Source: Candidatus Sulfotelmatobacter sp.
GTDB taxonomy: Bacteria > Acidobacteriota > Terriglobia > Terriglobales > Acidobacteriaceae
DNA: 64,000 nucleotides
Reading direction: 5' to 3'
Assembly: GCA_030039165.1 (NCBI GenBank)
Contig: JASHQM010000079.1
Coordinates: 81,086 to 145,085 of the forward strand
The notes beneath the pieces are model-generated. The model worked only from the letters and a program-made list of their open reading frames with translations, searched no databases and had not been told where the DNA came from. The position numbers were made by a program, and so were the translations under genes. Numbering within the stretch: the first letter of the stretch is position 1; every line of letters begins with the position of its first letter. Shown here piece after piece: positions 52,257 to 61,567 of this stretch.

Positions 52257-53762
52257 TTATTTAGCGAAGCTTCTGACAAACTCCACCAGACTGCGCAGCG
52301 CAATTCCCGATGGGCCTTTGGCAATCCACGGTTTTTGCTCTTCCACCCACGCCGTACCGGCGATGTCGAGGTGAATCCAGGGAGTCTCTTCGGCGAATTC
52401 TTGCAGAAACATGGCGGCAGTGATCGCCCCACCCCAGCGGCCGCCGGTGTTCATAATGTCGGCGATGGTGGAGCGAATCTGTTCTTTATATTCGTCGTCG
52501 AGCGGTAGCCGCCACATTTTTTCGCCGGCTTCTTCGTTCGCCTTGTGGAAGCGCTGGTACATGGCGTCATCATTGGCAAAGACCCCGGCATTCGCATAAC
52601 CGAGTGCGACTACGACCGCCCCCGTGAGCGTGGCGGCGTCGACGAGGTGGGTAGCGCCGAGCTGTTTCGCATAATGCAAACCGTCCGCGAGAACGAGGCG
52701 CCCCTCGGCATCGGTATTGATAATCTCGATCGATTTGCCCGACATGGCGATCTGCACGTCGCCGGGTTTCTGCGCGTGGCCGGAGGGCATATTCTCGGTG
52801 GCGCAGACGATGCCGATCACTCTGACTTTCGGTTTGAGCAGCGCGATAGCACGCATGGCGCCAACCATGGTGGCGCCGCCGGCCATGTCGTACTTCATTT
52901 TCTCCATGCCGTCGGCGGGCTTGATGGAAATGCCACCAGTATCAAAGGTAATTCCTTTGCCGACCAGGCCTAAAACCGGTTTCTCCGAAGCGACTGCCGG
53001 TTCGTACTTCATCACGATCAGGGCGGGTGGCTCGTCGGAGCCCTGGGCCACGCTCCAAAACGCCCCCATTTTGAGCTCTTTGATCTTGTCGGCGCCGTAT
53101 ACTTCGCATTTCAAACCCACTTCCTGGCACATTTTTTTGGCGCGCTCAGCCAGAATCGTCGGCGTCATGCGGTTGGAAGGCTCGTTCACCAGATCGCGCG
53201 TGAAGTTTTGCGAGTCGCCGATGATTTGTGCTTCGTTCGCAGCTTTTTCAAGGGCAGACTTATTCCCGCTGTCGATGATCGTGAGCTCGTCGATCTTTTG
53301 GTCTTTGCGGTCGCTGCGGTAGTAATCGGGATCGAAGTTGCCCACCAACGCGCCTTCAACTATCGCGTGCACCGCTTGCTCCCCGGGAATGCCTGCTGGG
53401 GCGATGAAAGCGAGGCTGCGAATTCCCCGAGATTTCAGGGCGCGCACTGCGGTTCCGGCAATGCGCCGCAACTCATAGCATGAAAATTTCTTTGTTGGGC
53501 CGCCGCTGACCAACAGCAGGCGCTTGGCTTTCAATCCGGCGGGGTTATGCAGGAGGTTGGTTTCGAAGAGCTTGCCGGTGAGTTCGCCACTGGCCAGCAG
53601 ATCGGCCCCTGCCGACTGCACTGAGGAGTCGTCCGTCGCTAGTTTCAGATGCGGCTTGGCATCCTTACTTTTTTCAGCCGGATCCACTTGATTCAGGACA
53701 ACAGCAACGAGAGCTTCAGTTTCCAGTTGAGCAGGCGTAGTAAGGGCAATTGTTGTTTTCAT
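52257..53762 (-). CDS. pepA: Leucyl aminopeptidase
   Basis: A 501-residue M17 cytosolic aminopeptidase. N-terminal domain with VNEPSNRMTPTILAERA near residue 200; catalytic domain with GKGITFDTGGISIKP (about 271-285) and NTDAEGRLVLADGL (about 348-361, metal-binding and Arg site). It hydrolyses N-terminal residues from peptides and turns over protein. ATG 53762 has SD GGAG with five bases spacing. An inverted repeat lies 70 bases upstream (53832-53863) and may be its operator. Confidence 0.95.
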   Translation of the reverse strand: MKTTIALTTPAQLETEALVAVVLNQVDPAEKSKDAKPHLKLATDDSSVQSAGADLLASGELTGKLFETNLLHNPAGLKAKRLLLVSGGPTKKFSCYELRRIAGTAVRALKSRGIRSLAFIAPAGIPGEQAVHAIVEGALVGNFDPDYYRSDRKDQKIDELTIIDSGNKSALEKAANEAQIIGDSQNFTRDLVNEPSNRMTPTILAERAKKMCQEVGLKCEVYGADKIKELKMGAFWSVAQGSDEPPALIVMKYEPAVASEKPVLGLVGKGITFDTGGISIKPADGMEKMKYDMAGGATMVGAMRAIALLKPKVRVIGIVCATENMPSGHAQKPGDVQIAMSGKSIEIINTDAEGRLVLADGLHYAKQLGATHLVDAATLTGAVVVALGYANAGVFANDDAMYQRFHKANEEAGEKMWRLPLDDEYKEQIRSTIADIMNTGGRWGGAITAAMFLQEFAEETPWIHLDIAGTAWVEEQKPWIAKGPSGIALRSLVEFVRSFAK

Positions 53763-53831
53763 GATCTCCGGTGTGAACGATCCTCTAGTATCGTCGCCAG
53801 AAAGGGAATTGTGCAAGCGCCGGAATAATGA

Positions 53832-53863
53832 GGTAATGTCCTAACAATCATTAGGACACTACC
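53832..53863. promoter_or_regulatory. 13-bp inverted repeat upstream of pepA
   Basis: GGTAATGTCCTAA (53832-53844) and TTAGGACACTACC (53851-53863), 12 of 13 pairs complementary, six-base spacer CAATCA. It lies 70 bases upstream of pepA and 76 bases downstream of the PPOX gene stop. Could be an operator of a dimeric regulator or a terminator; no T-run follows on either strand. Confidence 0.65.
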
Positions 53864-53938
53864 AGTAATGAGAGAAAGGAGCTGCCCGGCCTTCGTTTCT
53901 TGTCCCCAACAGACGATTCAGAAAAAAAGAGCCCAACC

Positions 53939-54409
53939 TCAACTTGAAAGTGCGCTTGGGAATCGGGTCTGGAAATCCAGCAGGCCCACCCATTCTGGGG
54001 TGACCCTGATTCGAACCATGGTGTTAATCATACTTCGCAGATTGTTCACCCAGGCCTGACCCTGCTCAGGTCCGAAGTACCGTTCCGCCGCGAGCGCATA
54101 TTCCGGTACGACGTCGTTGACTGTTTCCAGCCGCGCCGTACCACGTATCAGAAGAACCTTATGCGGAAAAGTATTGTCGTCGATGGTGATTGAGACTTTT
54201 GGATTCTTCGCCAAGGCCTTCAGCTTGGGCGCTCTGGGTGGAGTCGCCATCACAACTTCCCTTCCGTCCCAGTGAAACCAGATCGGGATCACCCGGGGCG
54301 TGCCATCGGTCCACACGTAGGCCAGGCGGGCAGGAATGTTTGATTTGAGAAGTTCCTGTGATGCGGGATGCTGCAAAAGATCAAGTCCTCCTTGAGCCAC
54401 AGCTTTCAT
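53939..54409 (-). CDS. Pyridoxamine 5'-phosphate oxidase-like FMN/F420-binding protein
   Basis: A 156-residue split-barrel flavin-binding protein of the PPOX superfamily: NIPARLAYVWTDGTPRVIPIWF, FHWDGREVVMATPP, RAPKLKALAKNPKVSITID and VLLIRGTARLETVNDVVPEY. These bind FMN or F420 in a dimer interface. It has SD AAAGGAG six bases before ATG 54409. Function of this member is unknown; it could be a small oxidoreductase or stress protein. Confidence 0.88.
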   Translation of the reverse strand: MKAVAQGGLDLLQHPASQELLKSNIPARLAYVWTDGTPRVIPIWFHWDGREVVMATPPRAPKLKALAKNPKVSITIDDNTFPHKVLLIRGTARLETVNDVVPEYALAAERYFGPEQGQAWVNNLRSMINTMVRIRVTPEWVGLLDFQTRFPSALSS

Positions 54410-54692
54410 GATGTGCTCCTTTCTCGGCAGCGGTTGCCGACGTATGAAGGTGAGAGATCGACCCTGCCGATTGTGCTCCTCAGGCGACGCTAGGTCAAAC
54501 TTAGGACTAAGCCGACTTATTCATCACGAATGCCAGTTATCGGGCGACGTGCGGAACAAACGCAAAGCAGTCTCCGTATGTTCTCATGGTTATGGGCTGG
54601 CTTTAAGCCATTGCCGGCTCGTAGCGGAACGTGACGGCACCCGCCCGTCCGTCGTATGATTCCGAATCACGGCTGAAATTGGGGTTTAATCG

Positions 54693-56765
54693 ATGAAAAT
54701 CCTCTCGATCATTTTGCTCGTGCCTCTGTTTTCCATACTGGCCATAACTTTCGTGGTTCATCAGGAAGCCGCGAGTGCCGCGGCGCCGCAAGTCTCCTCG
54801 AATCAACACGCTGTGGCAGGAAAAACCTCACCGGTTTCCAGCCCATCGCAAAAGTCCGGCACACTCTCCATTCCTGACACTACGTTGGCTATCAATTCCG
54901 GCAAGCCGATGTCCGAGCGGATCGTGCACTATGAAATTGACGCGCACTATAACGCTAAGACGCATGCCGTAGACGCAACCGAGATTCTGACCTATCACAA
55001 CGTTACCGGGCATTCTCTTGATCATTTTCCTTTCCATCTCTATCAAAACGCGTTTCAGCCCAAAGCCACCTGGGTGAGCGAGGCCAAGCTGATGGGTAGC
55101 CGCGATACCAACTACGCGAAGTGGGAAGACAAAGATTACGGCTCGGAAGAGATTAAGAAGATAGAAGTCGTCGGCCAGGGCGATCTGACCTCGAAGCTGC
55201 ACTACATTGCGCCCGACGACGGCAACAAAGACGACAAAACCGTGATCGATCTTCCGGTTGACAAGCCCATCGCTAACGGCGAATACGTGCAGTTCAGGAT
55301 GACGTTTCAAACACAGTTCCCCGAGACGCAAGCGCGTTCAGGGTGGAAGCGCGATTTCGTACTGGGTGGACAGTGGTTCCCGAAGGTGGGCGTGTGGTGG
55401 CATGACGCGTGGAACTGCCATCAGTACCACAACACGACCGAGTTTTTCGCGGACTTTGGCGTCTATGATGTCAAGCTGACCGTGCCGCAATTCGAAATCG
55501 TCGGCGCCAGCGGAGTTAAGGTTGGCGAAGCAAACAATTCCGATGGTACGAAAACCATTACTTATCATGCCGATGATATTCACGACTTCGCTTGGACCGC
55601 CAGCCCCCGCTACAGAGTGAAAGATGACGGCATATTCCAGGGACAAATGGGGCCAGTGCGCATGCAGATACTCATGCAGCCTGCGCATTGGAACCAGGTC
55701 GGCCGGCACGAGAAAATCCTCCGTGAGACTCTCGACCACTTTGAGCGCTGGTATGGGCCGTATCCCTACAAGACAATTACACTCGTCGACCCCGAGCCGG
55801 ATTCAGCCGCAGGTGGTATGGAGTACCCGACGTTTATCACGGGCGAGACGAGTTGGTTCATGCCCGAGGGTCTGTATTTTCCGGAGGTGGTCGTCGAGCA
55901 CGAGTTTGGACACCAGTATTGGTACGGCATGGTCGCCACCAATGAATTCGAAGATGCATGGATGGATGAGGGAATCAACAGTTATACGGAAGTGAAAGTA
56001 TTGGACGATATCCTCGGCCGCGACACTTCCATCATCAACATACTCGGCGCGACCACGGGCGAACGGGAATTACAGCGGCTGGAGTATGTCGGCGCCCCCG
56101 ATATCGATGCCATAGCACAGAAGGCGTACGAGTATTACAACTCGAATTCGTATGCGGGCATTACTTATGGGAAAACGGCCAGCGTGCTACTGACACTGGA
56201 AAGCATCATCGGCGAAGAAACCATGGCTAAGGCCATGCGTGTTTATTTCATGAAATATCGCTTCACGCATCCCACCAAGGAAGATTTTCTGAAGACGATT
56301 GAAGAAGTTTCCGGCCAAAACCTGCGCTGGTATTTCAATCAGGCCATCTACGGCACACAGGTGATGGACTACAAGGTGCTGCGCATCGATTCGCTTCCAG
56401 TGAACTGGTATGAAGAAAAGAAGAAGGGTTCGGATGACAAGAACGAAGTCCACCGTGACACGGTCTGGCTGCAGCGCAAGGGAGACTTCGTTATGCCGGT
56501 GGAAGTGGAAATCAAATTCAGCGACGGCAGCAAAGTTCGCGAGCATTGGGATGGTGCCGCGCGCTGGACGAAGTTCAGCTACGAGAAAAAGGCCACTATC
56601 GTATCCGCTGAAATCGATCCCGACCACAGAGTGCAGATCGACCGCAACGATTTCAATAACAGCTATACCGCGGAGATAAACGCCAAGCCGGTGCACAAAG
56701 TCGCGAACTACTGGCTGTTTGCGACCCAGTGGATCAGTCAGGCACTGGCGTGGTGGGGAGTTTAA
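54693..56765 (+). CDS. M1-family metallopeptidase, membrane-anchored
   Basis: A 690-residue protein. N-terminal signal anchor (about residues 2-24). The M1 catalytic zinc site is HEFGHQYW (from about residue 403) with WMDEGINSYTE giving the third ligand; the preceding GGMEYP replaces GAMEN, as in the M1 subgroup of larger bacterial membrane enzymes. The upstream N-terminal beta-sandwich (VHYEIDAHYNAKTHAVDATE) and the C-terminal beta-rich part (TVWLQRKGDFVMPVEVEIKF) are present. It likely digests peptides in the periplasm. The next gene begins 24 bases after the stop. Confidence 0.9.
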   Translation: MKILSIILLVPLFSILAITFVVHQEAASAAAPQVSSNQHAVAGKTSPVSSPSQKSGTLSIPDTTLAINSGKPMSERIVHYEIDAHYNAKTHAVDATEILTYHNVTGHSLDHFPFHLYQNAFQPKATWVSEAKLMGSRDTNYAKWEDKDYGSEEIKKIEVVGQGDLTSKLHYIAPDDGNKDDKTVIDLPVDKPIANGEYVQFRMTFQTQFPETQARSGWKRDFVLGGQWFPKVGVWWHDAWNCHQYHNTTEFFADFGVYDVKLTVPQFEIVGASGVKVGEANNSDGTKTITYHADDIHDFAWTASPRYRVKDDGIFQGQMGPVRMQILMQPAHWNQVGRHEKILRETLDHFERWYGPYPYKTITLVDPEPDSAAGGMEYPTFITGETSWFMPEGLYFPEVVVEHEFGHQYWYGMVATNEFEDAWMDEGINSYTEVKVLDDILGRDTSIINILGATTGERELQRLEYVGAPDIDAIAQKAYEYYNSNSYAGITYGKTASVLLTLESIIGEETMAKAMRVYFMKYRFTHPTKEDFLKTIEEVSGQNLRWYFNQAIYGTQVMDYKVLRIDSLPVNWYEEKKKGSDDKNEVHRDTVWLQRKGDFVMPVEVEIKFSDGSKVREHWDGAARWTKFSYEKKATIVSAEIDPDHRVQIDRNDFNNSYTAEINAKPVHKVANYWLFATQWISQALAWWGV

Positions 56766-56788
56766 TTCGGGCGGCGAGGCAAACGATT

Positions 56789-57763
56789 ATGACGGACAGT
56801 GCAATGCAGCGAGGCCTGCTCAGCGGCGGCTGGAGCATGGTAAGGCATAACAAGCGCTATGTCATCTGGTTTTATGTACTGAACCTGGCGCTGGCGATTT
56901 GCGGAACCCTGGTATTTGCGAGACAAGTACACGCCACTCTCGATCACAGCCTGCTCGGCGATCGCCTGCTGCACGGCTTTGATTTGACCGTCTACGCGGA
57001 GATGGTGACGCTGCCTGAGTTTGGACCAACCGGAACTTCGCAAGCCGCGGCGTTCGGGTACGCAATGGTGTTTTTCCTGTTCACGGCGCTATTTATGCCG
57101 GGAATCCTGCAAGGCTACGCTTCCACCTACCGACTGCCGCGCGAGGATTTCTTCCGCGCCTGTGGGCGCAACTTGTGGCGATTCGTCCGCCTGATGATCG
57201 TTGCGGGCATTGTTATGGGCATCGTTGCGGGAGTCCTGTTCGGGATTCGCGCCGCTCTGATCAAGGCCGCTGGCGAAAGCACCAACGAATTGCTGTCGGT
57301 CTATGTATCCATGACCGGGCTGCTCATAATCTTCCTGATCATGGCAGCTCTCCGCATCTGCTTTGACATTGCCGAGGCCGATGTGGTGCTCAGCGATCAG
57401 CGCGCGGTGCGACGGTCGATTGCCAAGGGGTTTCGCTATACCTGGCGCACCTTGGGAAAATTGCTGGGCAGCTACGTGGTTACAACCATTGTGGCTGCTA
57501 CCATTCTCGTGATCGGCCTTTGGGTGTGGGGGAAGTTTGTGCCTCCAGCCAGCGTGCTGGGAGCATTCGTCGTGAGCCAGTTGACGCTGCTCCTGTTGCT
57601 GATTCCGCGTTTCTGGCAGCGGGGCGTAGCTGTTACTTATTACCTGAAAAACATGGTCGAGCCTGTTGCCGAGCAGTCATTCGCAGCGCCGCCAGCGGCA
57701 GCCCCTGTGAATGAACCAGCCGCATCTATTCCGGCGGCAGTGCCGGATTCGCAAGTGCCGTAG
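56789..57763 (+). CDS. Polytopic membrane protein of unknown function
   Basis: A 324-residue inner membrane protein with about six hydrophobic segments (YVIWFYVLNLALAICGTLVF; AMVFFLFTALFMPGIL; LMIVAGIVMGIVAGVLFG; LLIIFLIMAALRI; VVTTIVAATILVIGLWVWG; VVSQLTLLLLLI) and a Pro/Ala-rich tail. A conserved-looking IAEADVVLSDQRAVRRSIAKGFRYTW loop sits between segments. No family is recognised. It follows the M1 peptidase closely and may work with it; ATG 56789 is chosen over upstream in-frame GTG-like starts inside the previous gene. Confidence 0.78.
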   Translation: MTDSAMQRGLLSGGWSMVRHNKRYVIWFYVLNLALAICGTLVFARQVHATLDHSLLGDRLLHGFDLTVYAEMVTLPEFGPTGTSQAAAFGYAMVFFLFTALFMPGILQGYASTYRLPREDFFRACGRNLWRFVRLMIVAGIVMGIVAGVLFGIRAALIKAAGESTNELLSVYVSMTGLLIIFLIMAALRICFDIAEADVVLSDQRAVRRSIAKGFRYTWRTLGKLLGSYVVTTIVAATILVIGLWVWGKFVPPASVLGAFVVSQLTLLLLLIPRFWQRGVAVTYYLKNMVEPVAEQSFAAPPAAAPVNEPAASIPAAVPDSQVP

Positions 57764-57776
57764 CGAGCTGAGCTCT

Positions 57777-58256
57777 ATGAAGCTGACGCTGGCAGGATTG
57801 TTTCTGCTTTTGATCTCGCAGTCTGCGGACAAGTCCCTGCCGCAAATGCGGCTTACGCCGGCTGAAATCCGCGCCCTCGATGTAAACGATGAACAGGCGG
57901 AAAGAGCTGGAGTTGCCTCCGGACGTCCCAAGATTCTCTTCGGGGACCCGCAGGAGGCTGGCTTTTATTGCATTCTGGTATTCGTGCCGCCTCACACAAC
58001 CATCCAGGCGCACTCGCATCGTGATAACCGCATGGCGACCGTGCTTTCGGGAGAATGGCACTTCGGCTATGGCGATCGTTTCGATGCTTCGGCTCTAAAA
58101 ACGCTTCCCCCGGGAAGCGTGTACTCCGAACCCGGAGGTACGAATCACTTTGCACAATCTGGCGCAGAGCCGGTAATCGTACAGATCTCGGGATTTGGGC
58201 CGACGGACACGAAGTACTTCGATCCCGCCAACGATCCCGGAGCACAACGCAGGTAG
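57777..58256 (+). CDS. Secreted cupin protein
   Basis: A 159-residue protein with an N-terminal hydrophobic signal (LTLAGLFLLLISQSADKS, residues about 3-20) followed by a cupin: HSHRDNRMATVLSGEWHFGYGD (motif 1) and the PPGSVYSEPGGTNHFAQ (motif 2) region. Metal ligands H, H, E/R variant, H look available. Small-molecule binding is expected; exact role unknown. It begins 13 bases after the membrane protein stop, so the three genes may be one operon. Confidence 0.83.
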   Translation: MKLTLAGLFLLLISQSADKSLPQMRLTPAEIRALDVNDEQAERAGVASGRPKILFGDPQEAGFYCILVFVPPHTTIQAHSHRDNRMATVLSGEWHFGYGDRFDASALKTLPPGSVYSEPGGTNHFAQSGAEPVIVQISGFGPTDTKYFDPANDPGAQRR

Positions 58257-58266
58257 GTCCTTCGCA

Positions 58267-58962
58267 TTACGCGTTCTTTGCGTTCAGAACGGCATCAATT
58301 CGAGCCAGCAAAGTGGTGCTGGCTTCGCCGGCATCTTGCGTGGAGAAGTCGCCGCCCAGTTCGAGAACCGGCAGGTTGGCACATCCCGTGTGGAACGCCT
58401 GTTTCGCAGCTGGAGCGCCGCTCACATCTGCGCCCAGCAGAAGCAGGGCAAACTTTGTAATTCGCATCAGGATCAGCGCATCACGTAGATGACTGCTGGT
58501 GTGAACGTCGTATCCGGCGCGGCGCAGAAGCTCGCGCAGATAGGCGAGAACGTCGGCGTTTGAGTCAATACAGAGAACGCTGAGGCCAGTCGAAACCGGC
58601 GCTTCGCCACCCTTTTTTGGCTGGTAGAAGGCGGCGACCGCATTCTCTTCCGAGTCGTGCGTGTCGAACAGCTTGCTCAGATGCGAAAGTTCCAAAACTT
58701 TGCGCACGTGCTCGGGAACGTTGCAAAGTTTCAAATCTCCGTGGACCTGGCGAGTGCTGGTGAGTGTGCGCACGATGGTTCCCAGGCCGCTGCTGTCGAT
58801 GAATCCGACTTCGCCCAGGTGCAGCACGATGGAACGGCGGTCACGCAGTAGCCACGCTACATGAGCCCGCAGTTGCTCGCTTTCGCTGCCGGCCACGATA
58901 CGGCCGTTGCAGTGCACGATGGTGACCCGTCCCACATCGCGGGTTTCAAGCGAGAGGCGCAT
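58267..58962 (-). CDS. STAS domain-receiver domain fusion
   Basis: A 231-residue cytoplasmic protein. Residues 1-112 are a STAS domain of anti-sigma factor antagonist type (VTIVHCNGRIVAG; FIDSSGLGTIVR, with the Ser phosphorylation site). Residues about 128-231 resemble a response-regulator receiver (LSVLCIDSNADVLAYLREL, LRDALILMRITKFALLLLGAD), but the expected phospho-acceptor Asp after the hydrophobic strand reads LLLLGADVSG: a Gly is in the Asp position. SD AAGGAG five bases before ATG 58962. The unit may integrate partner switching with a pseudo-receiver. Confidence 0.8.
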   Translation of the reverse strand: MRLSLETRDVGRVTIVHCNGRIVAGSESEQLRAHVAWLLRDRRSIVLHLGEVGFIDSSGLGTIVRTLTSTRQVHGDLKLCNVPEHVRKVLELSHLSKLFDTHDSEENAVAAFYQPKKGGEAPVSTGLSVLCIDSNADVLAYLRELLRRAGYDVHTSSHLRDALILMRITKFALLLLGADVSGAPAAKQAFHTGCANLPVLELGGDFSTQDAGEASTTLLARIDAVLNAKNA

Positions 58963-59069
58963 TCAGTCTCCTTGGCCGGTGGCGCTCGACAAAAGCGGCA
59001 ACATTATATGCCAAATGCGGCCGAAGCCGCTTTCCGTTCCAAGGACCCTTTTCAGATAACAACGAAGTG

Positions 59070-59813
59070 CTAAAACTCGCCTTTTTCCAGCATGGCCGCA
59101 GTGACGAGCTTTTTCTCGATGTGGCGCTGCAGGGCCTGAATGAGGAATTTGCGCAGATCGGCGGCGCGCGATTTCGGCCAGGATTCGGCGGCGAAGCTTT
59201 CCACGGGCGCACGAAAAATTTGCGCGGCCAGCGATCGCGACTCGCTGGAAATTTCCGACGAGGCGAGGCGCTTGTCGTCGGCGCACATGAGGCCATCGGC
59301 CAGGGCATGGAACCATGCGCGGCTGCCGTTGAGTTTCCGTCCGCAGACTATGCACTCGGTAAGCTCGGGAAGAAATCCGACCAGGCGGGTGATCCAGAGA
59401 TCGAAGTAGGTGACTGGCATCCAGACATTGGATGAGGTGACGACGCGCAGCACGGAAAGCGTGAGTCGAAAGATGGCGTCGTTCGCCTCGCGGTCGGGCA
59501 GGAGTTCATCGAGCAGTTCGGCAATATGCGCGAGCCCGACCGCGCGAGCGTAAGTGATCTCGCGCGAAAGTGGAGACTCGAGAACTTCGCAGGCATCCAG
59601 GCGTAGCAACTCCTGGCGCTCGCGAACGTCGTAAAAGGCGCGGACGTACGTGAGCGGCTCCAGAGCTCCACCGAAACGACGCTTGGACTTCTTCGCCGAT
59701 CGCGCTACACCGCGCACCTTGCCCTCGGCGCGCGTGAACAGCGTGACCAGCAGGTCCGCCTCGCGCATCGGGTACGTGCGGAGCACGATGGCCTCGGATT
59801 CGATTAGTGCCAT
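59070..59813 (-). CDS. recO: DNA repair protein RecO
   Basis: A 247-residue protein of the RecFOR pathway: loads RecA on gapped DNA. N-terminal OB-fold (SEAIVLRTYPMREADLLVTLF, KGKVRGVARSAKKSKRRFGG region), helical centre (VGLAHIAELLDEL) and a partial zinc motif ECIVCGRKL followed by LMCADDKR: only three of the usual four Cys are visible. The start ATG 59813 follows a TAGAAT hexamer by 15 bases. Family assignment is secure. Confidence 0.92.
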   Translation of the reverse strand: MALIESEAIVLRTYPMREADLLVTLFTRAEGKVRGVARSAKKSKRRFGGALEPLTYVRAFYDVRERQELLRLDACEVLESPLSREITYARAVGLAHIAELLDELLPDREANDAIFRLTLSVLRVVTSSNVWMPVTYFDLWITRLVGFLPELTECIVCGRKLNGSRAWFHALADGLMCADDKRLASSEISSESRSLAAQIFRAPVESFAAESWPKSRAADLRKFLIQALQRHIEKKLVTAAMLEKGEF

Positions 59814-59922
59814 GGATCGTGCGTGACAATTCTACCGGCAGGCAGCCATCAACGTTCAATCGTCAGCTAAGTTTAGCAGTGGCGTAAGCGGTTCGTCTGA
59901 CGTGCTCATTCCAAAACGGCGA

Positions 59923-59954
59923 AGGCGCGCATCCAGGCGCGCCTGCTTTCTTAT
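59923..59954 (+). terminator. GC-rich hairpin with T-rich tail between recO and the ferredoxin gene
   Basis: AGGCGCGC (59923-59930) and GCGCGCCT (59937-59944), perfect 8-bp stem with a six-base loop ATCCAG, followed by GCTTTCTTAT. The T-tail is on the plus strand although no plus-strand gene precedes it, so it may instead serve the minus-strand ferredoxin transcript or an unseen transcript. Confidence 0.5.
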
Positions 59955-60026
59955 GCGACCCATACTGCCCGCCGAGTCATACATACACAAAGGACGCACC
60001 GGGTGAGAATCGAGCTGCCGCTGTCG

Positions 60027-60287
<261 letters not shown>

Positions 60288-60538
60288 AAAAGTCTGAATC
60301 TCCTGAGATCGATGTAGATATATTACAACAGCGAAAGGTGTACAGCGCGCACATTCTAGCAGGAAAAGCAGGGCTGGGGTAGAAGATTGGCGGGCGATCG
60401 TGACCGGATGTGGACCGAATCCTTCCCATTGATCCGTGTGGGGTAGTGGCTGAAGATCAACCCGTACCGGGCGAAAGCTGACGACTTCCCGCCGTTGCAT
60501 TTACAATCAAGAATTAATCTGGGACCTTTGAGCTGTTT

Positions 60539-61555
60539 GTGAATCCATCTGCCTCTAATCCGCTGACGTTTCAGGAACTCATTTTGCGCTTGCAGACCTT
60601 CTGGGCGAAGCGCGGATGTGTGTTGCAGCAGCCCTATGATGTGGAAGTGGGCGCTGGAACGATGGCTCCGGAGACATTTCTGCGAGTACTCGGTCCGAAG
60701 CCGTATAAGGTCGCGTATGTGCAGCCGTCACGCCGGCCAGCGGATGGACGATATGGGGAAAATCCAAACCGGCTGTACAAGCATATGCAGTTGCAGGTGA
60801 TATTGAAGCCTCCGCCGGAGAATGTACAGGACTTGTACTTGGAATCGCTCAGCGCGATCGGTATTGATCTACGGGCGCATGACATCAAGTTTGAAGAAGA
60901 TAATTGGGAGGCTCCTACGCTGAGCGCTTGGGGAGTGGGCTGGCAGGTAATGCTGGATGGGTTGGAGATCACGCAATTCACTTATTTCCAGCAGTGCGGG
61001 GGATTGGACCTGTTTCCGATCTCGGCGGAGCTGACGTATGGCCTGGAGCGCATTGCCGCGTTTTTGCAGGATGTGGATTCGATTTACGACATCGTGTGGG
61101 CACGGGATCCAGAGACGGGCGGCGTGATGAAGTACGGCGATGTGCGGCTGGCGGATGAAGAGCAGTTTTCGGTGTACAACTTTGAATCGGCGGATGTGGA
61201 AAGGGCCTGGAAGCACTTTGAGATGTACGAGGCAGAGTGTAAGGGGCTGCTGGAGAAGTATGCCGCGTTGCCGAAAGATATGACCCAGGGTGACGGTATA
61301 GCGCGAGAAAAATCAAGATTCCCTCTGCTAGCGGCTTACGACCTTTGTCTGAGATGTTCACATTTGTTCAACATTCTCGATGCGCGCGGAGCGATTTCTG
61401 TGACCGAGCGTGTGGGCGTGATCGCGCGTGTGCGGGCGCTCGCCGTGGGGATTACGAAAGCGTGGGTGGATCAGCAGAGTGGCCCCACTTTAAAAAAGGA
61501 AGAACCCGAACCCACAGTTAGGAAGCAGCGGCGGGAGAAGTTGCAGCCGGCTTAA
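60539..61555 (+). CDS. glyQ: Glycyl-tRNA synthetase alpha subunit
   Basis: A 338-residue class II subunit of the bacterial alpha2beta2 enzyme. Highly conserved segments: [82 protein letters not shown] and QQCGGLD. GTG start. A basic C-terminal tail (KKEEPEP... RKQRREK) extends beyond the usual 290-305 residues. A TACAAT hexamer (60502-60507) is a possible -10 box upstream. glyS follows 12 bases after the stop. Confidence 0.97.
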   Translation: MNPSASNPLTFQELILRLQTFWAKRGCVLQQPYDVEVGAGTMAPETFLRVLGPKPYKVAYVQPSRRPADGRYGENPNRLYKHMQLQVILKPPPENVQDLYLESLSAIGIDLRAHDIKFEEDNWEAPTLSAWGVGWQVMLDGLEITQFTYFQQCGGLDLFPISAELTYGLERIAAFLQDVDSIYDIVWARDPETGGVMKYGDVRLADEEQFSVYNFESADVERAWKHFEMYEAECKGLLEKYAALPKDMTQGDGIAREKSRFPLLAAYDLCLRCSHLFNILDARGAISVTERVGVIARVRALAVGITKAWVDQQSGPTLKKEEPEPTVRKQRREKLQPA

Positions 61556-61567
61556 TCATAGATTTCC

